NCBI GenBank assembly: GCA_958295665.1
Contig: OY282559.1
Span: 257,058,245-257,122,244 of the forward strand
Length of the DNA: 64,000 nt
DNA from: Tipula vernalis
Taxonomy: Eukaryota; Arthropoda; Insecta; Diptera; Tipulidae
Direction of reading: 5' to 3'
In this document: positions 33,791 through 46,089 of the stretch, piece after piece
Layout of the letters: each line of letters begins with the position of its first letter
Numbering within the stretch: position 1 is the stretch's first letter
The notes under the pieces: model-generated
What the model saw: the letters and a program-made list of their open reading frames with translations, nothing else
Database searches by the model: none
What the model was told of the DNA's origin: nothing
Translations under genes and position numbers: made by a program

Positions 33791-36338
33791 AAGATGGAAT
33801 CATAAGGCCGTCTAAAAACCCATACAACTCACCAATTTGGGTAGTTGAAAAAAAACTGGATGCATCAGGCATCAAAAAATATAGGATAGTCGTCGATTTT
33901 AAAAGAATAATCGACGTCACGGTGTCAGACACATATCCAATTCCTGACATATCAAACACATTGGCAAATCTTGGAAAATCAAAGTTTTTTACAACCATCG
34001 ACCTTACATCAGGATTTCACCAAATCAGGATGATAGAAAAGGATATTCCGAAAACATCTTTTTCCACGATGAATGGAAAATATGAATTTTTAAGACTACC
34101 TTTCGGACTTAAAAATGCGCCAGCTATATTCCAAAGAATGATAGACGACGTATTGAGAGAATTCATCGGAATCATCTGCTATGTATATATTGACAACATC
34201 ATCATATTCGGAGGGAAAACCGAAGAAGAACACCTTATTAATGTCAAAAGAGTATTCTCGAAACTTGAAAAAGCTAACCTACGTGTCAGCCTTGACAAAA
34301 CGGAATTCATGAAAACAGAAACAGAATTCCTAGGATACATCATAACAAACCAAGGAATCAGGCAAGATTTAAAGAAGGCAGCGGCTATACGAAACCTAAA
34401 GAGCCCAGATAATTTAAAAGAGTTAAAATCATTCCTTGGACTCGCATCGTATTATCGACGTTTTATTAGAGACTTCGCGAAAGTCGCCAAGCCCTTAACC
34501 AACCTCACAAGACGCGAAAACGCACAAATTAAAGCAACACAATCAAAAAAAGTGAAAATCAGCTTAACAGGAAAAGAACTCCAAGCATTCTGTCAGATCA
34601 AAGAGGTTTCAGCATCCACTGAGATACTAATCTTTTCAGACTTCGATAAACCTTTTATACTTACTACCGACGCCTTAGATTATGCAATTGGTGCCGTATT
34701 ATCACAGGGTGACATCGGAAAGGACAGACCAATCACATATATATCCAGATCGTTAAACAAGACCGAAGAGAACTATGCGGTCAATGAAAAAGAGATGCTA
34801 GCAATCATTTGGGCATTAGATAACTTACGAAATTACCTGTACGGAGCGAAAAAAATTAAAATCCTCACGGACCATCAGCCGATCACATTTGCACTAAGTA
34901 CTAAAAATAATAACGCAAAATTAAAAAGATGGAAGGCCCGATTGGAAGAGCACAAAACTATGAACTCATATACAAACCTGGATGTACCAACAAAGTAGCC
35001 GATGCCTTGTCAAGATTAGAACTAGAGGTCAACACCCTATCATCAACCTCCACGATACACAGCGCTGAAGAAGACAGCACAGACCTAATCCAGTACTGCG
35101 AAGCACCTATAAACGTCTTCAGAAACCAACTGATAATCAGGACAGGCAAATATATTGATTATCATGAAGAACCACATCCTACTTATCATAGGCATTACAT
35201 TAGCCTACCGGAAATAAATAAGGACACTCTTACAAAAATCCTAAGGGATAATCTCCATCCAACCATCATCAATGGAATAAAAATACCCTAAGAACACATC
35301 CAAATGTTACAAGACGTTTTCAAAGAACAGTTCCCGGGATTGAAGTTACGTCTAACACAAAGGGTGGTCCAAGACGTCAGCAACAAGGAAAATAAATTCA
35401 AAAGTATAACAGAGGAGCATAATCGAGCACACAGAAATCACGCTGAGAACAAGGATCAAATCCTAGAACGGTACTATTTTCCACGAATGACCAGCCTAAT
35501 AAAAAAATATACCAAAACCTGCAGCATCTGTAATACAAATAAATATGACAGACACCCAAATCGAGTCGAGCTCCAAGAAACGCCGGTTCCAACATATCCA
35601 ACAGAAATACTCCATATGGATATAATCGAGATAAAGAATGAAAAATTTATGTCATGCATGGATAAATTCTCTAAATTTACAAAGTTTTTCCACATCAACA
35701 ACAAATCCGTTCTTCACATCAGAGACAAAATAATCAAAATTCTGCATTACTTCACAATTCCCAGATTATTAGTAATGGATAATGAGGGGAGTTTCGTAAG
35801 TCCCATCGTAATGGACTATCTAAAAACCTTGGGGATAGGAATATACTTAACACCGCCCCAGCGAAGGGAGGTAAATGGAGCCATCGAAAGAGTGCATTCT
35901 ACTATCATCGAGATAATAAGATGTTTTCAAATGCAATATAAGGAATTAACCATAAAAGAACTAGTTAACATCGCAGTAGATCGCTATAACAACTCAATAC
36001 ATTCGGTTATCCAACATAAACCTTGCGACATATTTTTTGGGAGAACGCAGAGAATCAATTACCAAAATTTTGTGGACTTCAAAGATCAAGTCAACGAGGA
36101 TGTGGCAGAAAAAATTAGGAAAAACCAAAAAACTAACATCTCTAGGGAAAACGCAAAGAGAAATAAACCAAGAAAATATAAACCTGGGGAAACAATATAC
36201 ACTACAATCAAGCAGATACAAGGAAAAGAGAAACCCAGATTTAAAGAAGAAACTGTGGCCAAAGATAATCGAGTCACAATTACCACCACCTCCGGAAAAA
36301 GGGTCCACAAGACTCAAATAAAAAATTTAACGCAATAA
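33791..36338 (+). pseudogene. pol: Errantivirus-like pol lacking protease, broken
   Basis: RT starts abruptly with FLKDGIIRPSKNPYNSPIWV a few codons after gag ends; the whole protease is missing. RT blocks DLTSGFHQIRM and LPFGLKNAPAIFQRM follow. The catalytic box reads YIDN (about 34186-34197) where an active enzyme has two Asp. RNase H (TTDALDYAIGAVL, NEKEMLAII, LTDHQPITF) runs to a frameshift around 34930-34990. An in-frame TAA lies at 35289-35291. The integrase then has its HHCC region (AHRNHAENK ... CSICNTNK) and a complete catalytic triad in LHMDIIEI, VMDNEGSF and NGAIERVH. Loss of protease and the RT substitution each suffice to inactivate it. Confidence 0.88.
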
Positions 36339-37757
36339 TCTCTTCTTTCCAGTTTCTGGATATTGGGCTTGACAAGCTCACTTACCATCTACAAATATAC
36401 CACACCAATAGTAACTCTCAAACAAGGCAATTGACGAATCATCAATGGAAATTTTAAATTAATCCATGTCATCAACTTGACCGAATATGAGGAAATAATC
36501 AACAGTATTAGAACTTCACTTGACAACATTGACCCAGAAAGCAGTCTTCGACCTCAACTGATTCACCAAATGAACCAAACCAAGCAGCTAATATCAGAAC
36601 TCAAAGGTCAAAAAACACGATCTCGCCGATCAATCAACTGGATCGGCTCCGCATGGAAATGGATTGCAGGATCACCAGACGCCACAGGCTGGGATCAAAT
36701 AATGAAAAGTCAAAATCAAATCATCGATAACAATAATCAAAAATATAAGATCAACAATGTCTTAATGACCACAGCACAGCAGATTCTCCCAGCAGTTTCT
36801 CTCAGCAGATGAATACAACAAAATTGTTGATCATTTACACGAAAACTCAGATGAAAAAATCCAACAAATACTATTCAACCGACTAACCATAATCAAAGAG
36901 GGGATAAAAGAAATCATTCGAGCCGCGCAATTAGCAAAAGGAAAAATAATCAATACAAATTTATTGGATAAAGAAGAAATCAGTCGCCTGGTTGCAGAAA
37001 TCGAAACCCTTCCATATTCTAACGATATAGAGGCAATAGAATACGCAGAACCTATGATGCTGGATAAAGAATCAACAATACTATATGTTATATCAATACC
37101 GAAAACAAGTAAACAGGAATACAATCACGCCATGGTCATCAAGACGAAATGTTCGGGATCCTTCGAGAATGCAAACTATTTCGCGAGACCATACTTTGCG
37201 AAACAGATAGTTTGGAAAAATTAAAAGCCGACCACTGCATCAACCAGCTCATAAGGGGATTAGGTGCCCATTGTAACTACCAAGTCAACAAGAATCAGAT
37301 AATTGACACCCTAAACGACAATACGATTTTTCTGAGCAACTTTAAAGGAGATATATGTTACAATAACTCGGATAAACACCTGGAGGGAAGCTTTCTAGTA
37401 CAATACGACAATGAAACGATTAAGATCGACAATAAAACCCTAAAACCACCAGCAGAGATATTAGGAAATCACAAGTACTACCAACAGTACTACAACCTAA
37501 TATAACAGATAAAGGTGTAAAAATCAACCCAGGATGCCTTCATAACCTGCACCTAAATAATGTAGATCGACTACAAAAATTATTTACAAAACATAAGGAA
37601 GCAGCCTTTGTAGACTTCGGTATAATATCCATAATCTTCATCATAATACTCATCCTTTTATTAAGAACAAAACGCAAAAAATTGTCAAATCCAAAACCAT
37701 GTCAAGAAGAAGTCATCATCAGACAATCTGGAGTCCACCCAATTAGCCTGAAATTTT
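36339..37757 (+). pseudogene. env: Errantivirus-like env, broken in several frames
   Basis: Recognised by position after pol and by a furin-like basic site followed by a hydrophobic segment (about 36620-36670) in the first open part (36477-36812). Further parts lie in other frames (about 36800-37140, then 37149-37505). A C-terminal membrane segment rich in Ile/Leu followed by a basic tail lies at about 37610-37757. There is also a stop near 36434. It would have been a membrane fusion glycoprotein; this copy has at least one stop and two frameshifts and cannot be expressed whole. A TTTCCAG acceptor-like site near 36347 fits the spliced env mRNA of this group. Confidence 0.75.
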
Positions 37758-37790
37758 GACCCACGGGACGCGGATCCTGTAGGGGGGAAG

Positions 37791-38070
37791 AGTTAACACA
37801 ACTAGAATTGCAATTCAACATAAATTGCAAACACGCGCATCACCTAAAGACGCTAAATCAGCTTAAATGGAAAACATATGTAAAAACACGCGCAGACATG
37901 TTCTAGTTATTTGAGAATATTATAATTTACTTATTAAGCAATTTTTTATATATAAAATGTTAACATATTTTGAAAGTTAGTTAGTTTTTAGTTTGAAATG
38001 TAAAAGATAAACACAAAATAATAAAATAAATTCATTTTTTTTATATAATCTTCGAGTAAAACTCTTAACT
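37791..38070 (+). repeat. 3' LTR of the errantivirus-like element
   Basis: Starts AGTTAACACAAC directly after the purine run and ends CTCTTAACT, followed by TGTATATAG. Nearly identical to the 5' LTR. Confidence 0.88.
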
Positions 38071-38094
38071 TGTATATAGATTAACAGGTAAACC

Positions 38095-38367
38095 CCGAAG
38101 AACACGGTACTTGAAGAACACGAGTTTCGAAGAACACGGATACCTTCCGCCAAATTACACGGTTTCAAACTAAACGATTTTCGCATAATTCTTGTGAAAA
38201 AGCATAAAATACATACCTACTCGTATGTATTCTTTTGCTCACGCTTCACAAAAAAAAAAAATCCGATTCATGTTTTCATTCGTTGTTTTCGTAGTTGTTT
38301 GTAGTCTCGAACAACACGGTTTTAAACAACATGGAACAAAGTAATCGTGATCTTCGGGGGTTACATG
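38095..38367. repeat. MITE copy 2, inverted relative to copy 1
   Basis: Begins CAGGTAAACCCCGAAGAACA and ends with GATCTTCGGGGGTTACATG. Internal blocks (ACCTTCCGCCAAATTACACG, TTGCTCACGCTTCACAAAAA, GTAGTCTCGAACAACACGGT) match copy 1 at 31504-31748 in reverse complement, with a short extra segment. It lies 24 bp beyond the errantivirus-like 3' LTR. Confidence 0.8.
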
Positions 38368-41300
38368 TATTCACAATAAATAAATCAGAATTTTTGCTTA
38401 AAAACTACTTGTTAGTTTCTAAAAATTCTTACTTTTTATTGTATTTTATAATGTAGAACCTATGTTAATTAATTGTTTGCTACATTAGTTTAAACCAGCT
38501 TGTACATATAATAAAATAAAAATGATTTTAAATAAATAAATAAATATTAATAAATTTAATAAAACAAATAATTAATGGTTAATTTTAAAACTCAGAAAAT
38601 TATTTAATTTATAAAAATAATTAACAATTAAAAGCAAAATTTTGAAACCACACTACATTTTCAATTTTTCAACGAAAATGTGCTATAGGAACTCAATTGT
38701 ATTAAGTGATGCTGAGTGATGGAGAGTACGATATTCGAGACATTGAAATTGTGGAATAGATCAAGCACATTAGGTAAAGTTATTGCATTATTTGGATAAA
38801 GGATGAATTGTTTTATAATTTACCGTATTATTGTCGTTTTTTACAACTTTTATATAGAATTATATAGAATATTTTTTATAAATGATACTAAGAAATAAAC
38901 TGTTAAAAAATTGAAATAATTTATAAAATTAGGCGTAAATTGTAATTAAAAGGAATATTTAATATTTAAGAATAGTTTATCGTTAGTATTCCTGGGTTAA
39001 GTATAATTCCTCCATTTACAGTTCTCTTATCACAAAGGTCAAGTGCACCAGCAAAATTGATGGATAACCTGCTAAAATGTAGAATAAACCGACAAACCGT
39101 ATTCCATTATTGTTCAAGTTGAAACAAATATAAAGTTTTATATAATTCAAGAAGCCGCAATGAAGTCACGTAAATTCCATAAAAATCATAAATTAAGTGA
39201 AACCGTCATATTCTACAAAGAATTATTAATCTTTATACCAAACATTGGTCAAAAGAGAAAATTCACCATTAAATAAATTCCAAAAGTGGAATGATATCGA
39301 AACAAATAAGATTAATTGTTTCAAGATAATATTATGAATTCTCGTCGTTGTCGAGAAATTAATTTCAAAAATATTGTCTTTAAATGAAAATGAGGAAAAT
39401 TCAATTCCTTTAAGTTGTCTTTTTGGCCTAAAGGCTTTATAATATCTAAACATTTTTTTTTCGTGTTTTTGTATTTTAAAATTCAAAAGCGGGAAAAACT
39501 TTTTCTATTCGTCTATGTCACTACGACGTATTGTATATCTAAACGAACGTAAAATCTTAACACCTTAAATTTTTAGAATGGAACGATTGTAACATTTAAA
39601 GAAAAACAATAAAGCCCGAGATAAACACAATTCAACTTCCCTTGATAATAAATTACCAAAAAAAAAAAAAAAAAAAAATGTAAATTTTACAATTTTTGTA
39701 GCAAAACGAGGGAGGATCTCTTTTATCATTATGATTATACAAATACATAATTGTAATAATTTTTTTTTAATATTCTTCAAAAATTAGGAAGGCGCATAAT
39801 TTTCGGTACCTACATAAACACACATATTCTACACATTCAAAAATAAAAAATAAATTTACATGAGATATTGTAAATACCTAGAAATGTTGTTTTGAAAGTA
39901 TACTCATTACATACAATTTGTAGGATTTACATTTATTCGAATTATTCATCTCGCAGCAATTTCGTTTATTGTTGTAATATTTCTCGCGCACTTTAAATTA
40001 AAAAAAAAACTGAGAAGTAATTATAAAATATTGTAATATTTCTTAAGAAAAATAAATAAACAAGGTATTATTATTTTTACGCCTTTTTTATAATTGAAAA
40101 TAAGGATTGGTTTTTGGTAAATATTTTCTATGTGTTCAAAATAAATAATGGATAATTTAAAATAAAAATATTTTGTTTGAATTATTAAAGCAATTTTTAA
40201 TTATTTATGCCATAAATTAAGTTTATTGTTTTTTCTCCATAAAATTATGCTGTTTAATAGAGCTATAATAAATTATATAACGGTTTATAATAAGTTATCG
40301 AATTGAGGCTTAGAAATTAATAAGTGTTATAGTACATTAAAGAGTATATGATGAATTCAAAAAAGCTCTCATTTTTGATAATTTTTGCCTATTTACAAGA
40401 ATTTTATTGGCGCTATGCCTCATTCATTTTTGTTGTGTAGTCTTTTCAATATTTGCCAATAATCTTTTAAACTGTCGTAACTATTTTATGGCCTAGGCGG
40501 TACAGCGATGGCAGACCTCTTTGAAATTGAAATATTTTTTCCCGCATAAAAATAATAAAAATTAGCCACAAATTGTGTGACTCACTTAATAGGATTTTTG
40601 CAAATTTCTTGCATCATACCCAAAAAACGCATTATATATTGTAATTATTTTATTATCGATAACTATTATGTATACGAGATACTTAGATTACCATAGATAG
40701 AGTAACAATATGTTTGTTGTCAAGCAGTAATAAAATAATAAATTAAGAAGGGGCAGACAATAAATTTTACATATTTTGTCACAAAATTCTTTATTTTTTC
40801 AAAATGAATTCAAAAATATTACATGCCTTGAAAATTCGTAATTCTTGTGTAGAATGACCTGATTGAATTTTTAGTGAAACCTTAAGTTTAAATATTTTTC
40901 TTCTTTAGAACTTATTAGTAAATTTCTATTTTTATAGCAAAATCATTCTTGAACTTTAAAAATTATTTTACTATAAACATTTTGTGATACGGCAACATGA
41001 CTTTTAACAATCATTCTTCATGACGGTTTTATTTATTTGTTATTTCTATGTTCTATATTTTCTTACGTGTATACAATAAATCCAAGCATGATTTACGAAT
41101 CGCTCATTTACTGCAACAATGACACAACTCAAAAATGACTTTTGTTCAGGCAACACTTTTAAAAATATTGAAATGTAATACTTTTCGACAATAATTTTAA
41201 AATCATATAGTGGTATAATTTAGATGTGTAATGGGGAATATGTTGATAGAAACACAGGGTTATAGTACCTCTAATAACTCTTGTGTGGGGCTATAACTCA

Positions 41301-41540
41301 AACACAACTTAAAAATTACCATTTTGAGTTATGTCACTATTGCAGCAAATGAGCGAAATTCGTGCAGTTAAGTGCATAAACACAAAATCTGCAACGTATT
41401 TTATATTGTCAGTCCGGTATTCGGTTAGTTCTATACTTAGTTGAATAATATCTATCGAGTAATAATTTTAATTCATCATCTTCCTTTTGCCATTGCATCA
41501 ATTTTTCTTAATCCCATTCAGTTAAATATATTGGGTTAAT
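38368..41540. other. AT-rich intergenic DNA, nothing recognised
   Basis: About 3.2 kb with poly(A) and poly(T) runs (for example 39658-39678) and no frame with recognisable domains. I could not delimit an LTR for the gypsy remnant that follows. Confidence 0.5.
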
Positions 41541-41544
41541 ATCA

Positions 41545-43180
41545 TCAATTCCAGGCCTCCCTAATGTAGCTTATGAATTGGACGATAAATTCCGTATGCC
41601 TTATTTGCCAAGGACTTCGCTTGGTTCGAAAATTTAACGCAGTGGTAAATTGTTTGTGATCCGTTAGTATTAATAGATCGTGTCCTTCTACAAAATGTCG
41701 AAAATGTTTGACAGATAGATAAATTTCGAGCAATTTACGATCGAAAGCTGAATAACGGGTGGTGGGCGGTATTTTTTTATAATAAAATGCCGATGGCCTC
41801 CAGCAAGAGAGTTTATGGTCATATTGCTGAAATAAGGAACCAATAGCAATACTAGAACTATCTGTGACAATACAACATTTGGTGTTGTTGGGAAAAGATA
41901 TTAAAGTAGGTGACGCTAGTTTTAATTTAGTTTCTTCAAACGCTGTACTGCATTCACTTGGCCAATTAAACTTGATCTTCTGTTTCCTTTGTTTAATCAA
42001 TACGATGAGATAAGTACACATATATTGGGGCAAGACAAAAAGCGAAATTTGGTAAAAAACGGTTACAAAAATTAATCATGCCAAGAAATTTTTTTTTCAT
42101 TCAAAATACTACCCATAAACTTATGAAATCGAACATTCCAAAAAGTGTATATATGATGATATGCGCGTATTAAATCTATCATTGAAAAATATGTGCATCC
42201 ATCTAAATTAATTGTGAAATCATGCAAATGTGGAAATGGATATCTGTCAATTCCTGACAGTTGTTTAGAAGCCGAAATTCGCCAAAAGGCCTCCAACCAT
42301 TGAAATCTTTTTTCTGAACAGATGGAGTGGTGAAAAAGCGGACGAATTAAAGGGTTGACAGATTCCTAAATCCATCATGTGTTGGAATTCCGATTGAGCT
42401 AAAAGGTGTTGTCTTGTTGTGTATATATTATCAACCACACTATGTTTTATTGGTAAATTAAAATTTAACTGTGAAATAAGCGCAGGAAATTCTTTAATTG
42501 TACTACCAAATTCGTCAATTTGACGAATAAATAATTTTTTTTTTCGTGATAGTGCCTATTATGGGATGATTGAGTTCGGCAAAACTGTAATTGCATAAAC
42601 AAAAGTTCACCGTAGACCTAAATCGAGTTTGAGTAGTTTTGACACATAAGTTTTAATATGTAAGCCGTTTGCCGCAATGAGGTGAAATTCATTATTTATC
42701 TTACTATCCTTAAAATATTTACATATGATTGAGCGGCGGCATTGATCTGAACTACTAGTAGCCGCTATTGTACTAGTCGAAATAATTTTTTTTTTATCAT
42801 TGGGAAAATTACACTTGATGCGTAAAAATCTTCGAGTGTTTTTCTTGTATTTGTGTTGGTAAAAGCAGACAACTTGCTTTTGTGAACGCGGTTTACTATT
42901 GTGTAGATATCGGTACCGAAGATTTGAATAATTACCATATCTATTCTTATGATAATGAGGTCTAATACGGGATGAGGATATGATCTTTCTCCAGCTCTAC
43001 AATTATTTCTGTTTAAATTCATGTCTTGAAATTTCCTATTAATAATTTCTTCGATCTGACTGGTATTAATAATATTTGGATCCCTTTTCGAAACAGTTTC
43101 ATTAACTTGAGATGTAGTATTCATTTCTTGAATTTTATCAGCTAATATGATCATAGTTTCATTGTTTTCAGTCGACATTG
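41545..43180 (-). pseudogene. Second Ty3/gypsy remnant (gag, RT, RNase H scraps), CsRn1-related
   Basis: Minus-strand order: a gag-like piece (42765-43178) with QIEEIINRKFQDMNL; RT pieces with DRYPFPHLHDFTINLDGCTY, FSMIDLIRAYHHI (about 42240-42150); then RNase H at 42033-41545 with FNWPSECSTAFEETKLKLAS, TDSSSIAIGSLFQQYDH, AFDRKLLEIYLSVKHFRHFV and LTDHKQFTTAL. The wording closely tracks the intact element at 20-23 kb ([33 protein letters not shown]), so it is the same clade but a different, much older copy. The catalytic YIDD and the integrase are gone. Frames change repeatedly. LTRs were not found. Confidence 0.78.
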
Positions 43181-43200
43181 CTAAAAGTAGTTGGTAACCT

Positions 43201-44000
43201 GCTTTACCAAATTTGCATTAATAAATCTTTATTGACTGCAGTACTTGTTCCAGCTATGGTTTGTAGTCGACGATGATATTAAGATTTTACGTCATCTCCT
43301 ATTACTTTTCCATATAACTATATACGTATTCTGCGATTTTCACAGTGCAGTATTTTTAAGTATGACATATGACTCGTCAGTTGGTAGTTTGTTGATACGG
43401 TCGGTGATGGTTATTAAGATAACTTCAGGGAAGAAACTAAAATATGGTGATATTTCAGTTCACTATATTTAATGTTTGTTGGAAGTATGTACGAGTATAT
43501 TCATATTTTATTACATATTGTGAATTGTTTTTATTTATTCCATTGAATATACATATGGTATGTATATATAGTATATAGGAGTTGGTGTATGAATAAATAT
43601 TTTTTTGTTCTCTTCATACATATACGTTTGAATCATATATATGTATTTGTTAATCGGTCTACAAAAACGGTTTTTTGTATTCCTTTATTTTATTATTATT
43701 TCGCCAACCTTTGAGAAATAAAGATATACTTTGTATTAAACATTAAATTGAAACATATATTAGAATATAGGCAGTTCAAAGTGAAGTTTATAACTTTAAT
43801 AACATGTATTTTAGACCTATTTAAGGTATAAAACAAATTGACAGTTTATTTGGCTTGACCTAATCTGTCACAAGGCGAATGTAAAGTTACATTATTGACT
43901 GTTACATTTTAAAATGTTTTTAAATGCTACTAAAAGACAGACAAATAAAGCCAGTCCTGGTAGATAGACCTGGCTTTAATTTTTTTTTTCTTTTTATATC
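43201..44000. other. AT-rich intergenic DNA, TATATG-rich
   Basis: Runs such as ATATACATATGGTATGTATATA around 43550-43590 and no coding signal. Confidence 0.5.
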
Positions 44001-44009
44001 ATTGTGAGA

Positions 44010-44770
44010 AAAAAATTTGAAGACAAAGAACTTCAATTCCGTGTCAAACTCAAAAAGAGCTTGCAGAAGAGTTAGGACTTACTCACCAAGCAATGTCACT
44101 TCGATTGCATGAAATGACAAAGATACAGAAGGAAGGAAATGTGTTCCTCGTAAACTGACCGAAGAAACCAAAAACCGATGAGTTGACATCTGCATGAATT
44201 TACTTTCTCGGTACAAAAGAAAGAGTTGTTTGCACCAAATCATAACAGGTGATAATAAATAGGTTTTATACGGCACTCCTAAACACAGAAAAGCGTGATT
44301 TGATCCAGGCCAGCCATCAACATTAGTTACAAAAAAGTATATTCATGCCAAGAAAGTGTTACTGTGTGTCTGGTGGGATTGGAAAGGAGTCATTTACTAC
44401 GAGCTTCTGGAACCTGGTCAAACTATTACAGCCGAACGTTACCAGGCTCAATTGATCAAATTAAGTTGGAGGAAAAAAACCCATTTACGGGCCAAAGAAG
44501 GTGGAAGGTGATGTTGCTGCATGACAACGCTCGTCTCATACAGCAAAATCAACCCAGGAACTCATCTTCTCCTCGTGTTCTCCAGACTTAGCTCTCTCTG
44601 ATTACCACTTATTCAGATCTATTTCATTATATTTAAAATATCAGCGGTTCACTAAGTTTCTATCACGAAGTCATTCATTATCTACCCGATAAATGGCAAA
44701 AGACCATAAATAGTAATGGCGAATATTTCGATTATTAATCTTTGTAACAAGTATCTGTTCAATAAAGTTG
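44010..44770 (+). pseudogene. Mariner transposase, degenerate with internal deletion
   Basis: Plus-strand frames give CQTQKELAEELGLTHQAMSL then RLHEMTKIQKEGN, the mariner HTH region. KCYCVSGGIGKESF, LLQPNVTRLN and NPFTGQRRWKVMLLHDNARL correspond to the catalytic domain around the second Asp (LLHDNARPH). SPDLALSDYHLFRSI corresponds to the SPDLAPSDYHLF block with the final catalytic Asp. A C-terminal YLPDKWQK follows near 44690. Frames shift several times, and the region around the first Asp (GDEKW) is deleted or destroyed near 44250. Subfamily appears mauritiana/Hsmar-like. Terminal inverted repeats were not confidently found. Confidence 0.82.
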
Positions 44771-44799
44771 AATTTGACCAAAAAAAGCCGAGTTTCGGC

Positions 44800-46085
44800 T
44801 TTCTAACTTATTTTTAACAGTTGTAAGGGCGCATTGTGTGCAATGTATATCACTGTTTACCTCTACCACGGCATATTTGTTCTCAATGCCAATTTAGAAG
44901 ATTATACTGATACAAACTATCGGCGAACGAACTAATCTAGTTATTTTTGCACAAATATTAATTCAGGCAATTACGTCGCCATATAGTAGTGTAGTCAGCG
45001 TCTGCTACAATTAATAGCACAATCATTTTTAACTTAAGATATGACTTTTCTATCAAGTTTACCAAAGGTTTTTTTTTAATAGTAAATATTAAAATGTAAA
45101 CTTTGTAATTTAAAAAAGAAAATAGGGTTGAAACCAAATCAATTATAGTTAACTAAAAAATGAAACTCAGGTTACATAATTTTTAATTTGTAATGATCTT
45201 GTGAATATTGCATAACTAATTAATCTTTATTTTTCATGAACAATATTTTTTAATGCTAAAGATAATTTTTTGGTTGAGTTTACCTACATTTTTGATGATT
45301 TACACCAATTTTGGTGAAATTCCTACTGTGATTTTCAAAAAACACACTTCAGTGATAGTCACAATAAGAAAACTCAGTAAATTCGGTTTTGTGCGTATCA
45401 CATAAAAACCATTTGGATCATTAAAATTTTTCTGAATATAATAAAAAATGACTTACAAAAGTGACAATGATTTTAATAGAATTTTTTGTCCGTGCGCACG
45501 GTAATTTTATTATATCTGTGAAGTTAGCCAAAAAATTATCCCAGAAAAGTGTGTTGGCAACACTAATATATAATGATACAACAATATCACGATATTTTAC
45601 TTTTCACCCCAGAAAAATATATCTATCCTGACATTATTTAGTGTCAGCCCGGAAAAAAACTATCATGCCATTTTTATGTCATCCCGAAAAAAAACTGTCG
45701 TGACAGTATTTATGCCGAAAAAATATTTTTACAAGATATATGAGTTAATAACATGTAAAAATATTTTTTGGGATAAATTTATACGGGTATTTTTTGTGTT
45801 TTCTAGCCAATAGCTGCATATCTCTTATAATACGATGCTTAAGTTGTACTAAATTTTCTAAAATTGTTATGGAAAATTACTTCAAAATGTTCTAGAGCCC
45901 CATGCTATAGCTCTAAAAATCACAAAACAAATCTAGGCGGCCCCATTATCCTTTGATTTTGAAATTATGACCTCCTTCAAGGTCAATCTAATAAATAATT
46001 ACTCACTGACTCTGGAACGCTTTTCTTATATTTCCAATTTACATCTCGAAATTTTGTAACTCAGTAGCTAACGTGATATAGTTGT
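44800..46085. other. AT-rich intergenic DNA with a small minisatellite
   Basis: No genes recognised. Around 45597-45730 a unit of about 38 bp (TGTCATCCCGAAAAAAAACT, then GTCGTGACAGTATTTA) occurs in about three degenerate copies. Confidence 0.5.
45597..45730. repeat. Degenerate minisatellite, ~38 bp unit
   Basis: Successive units read ACCCCAGAAAAATATATCTA..., GTCAGCCCGGAAAAAAACTA... and GTCATCCCGAAAAAAAACTG..., each followed by TC.TG.CA and TTTAT. About three to four copies. Confidence 0.55.
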
Positions 46086-46089
46086 TGAC

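Larger units (their letters stand above)
31773..38070 (+). mobile_element. Errantivirus-like (gypsy group) endogenous retroelement, defective
   Basis: About 278 bp LTRs starting AGTTAACACAAC flank gag, pol and env remnants on the plus strand. A PBS follows the 5' LTR and a polypurine run (TGTAGGGGGGAAG) precedes the 3' LTR. TGTA lies just outside both ends (about 31769 and 38071), fitting a 4 bp duplication. The AGTTAA start and third ORF are typical of errantiviruses. The copy is dead. Gag has a stop and a frameshift, the protease is deleted, pol has a frameshift and a stop, RT has a catalytic substitution, and env is broken in several frames. LTRs differ at a handful of positions, so the insertion is older than the CsRn1-type copy. 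Confidence 0.88.

Noticed and set aside
35994..36317. 107-codon minus-strand frame over the errantivirus pol
   Set aside because: Shadow of the integrase frame on the plus strand.
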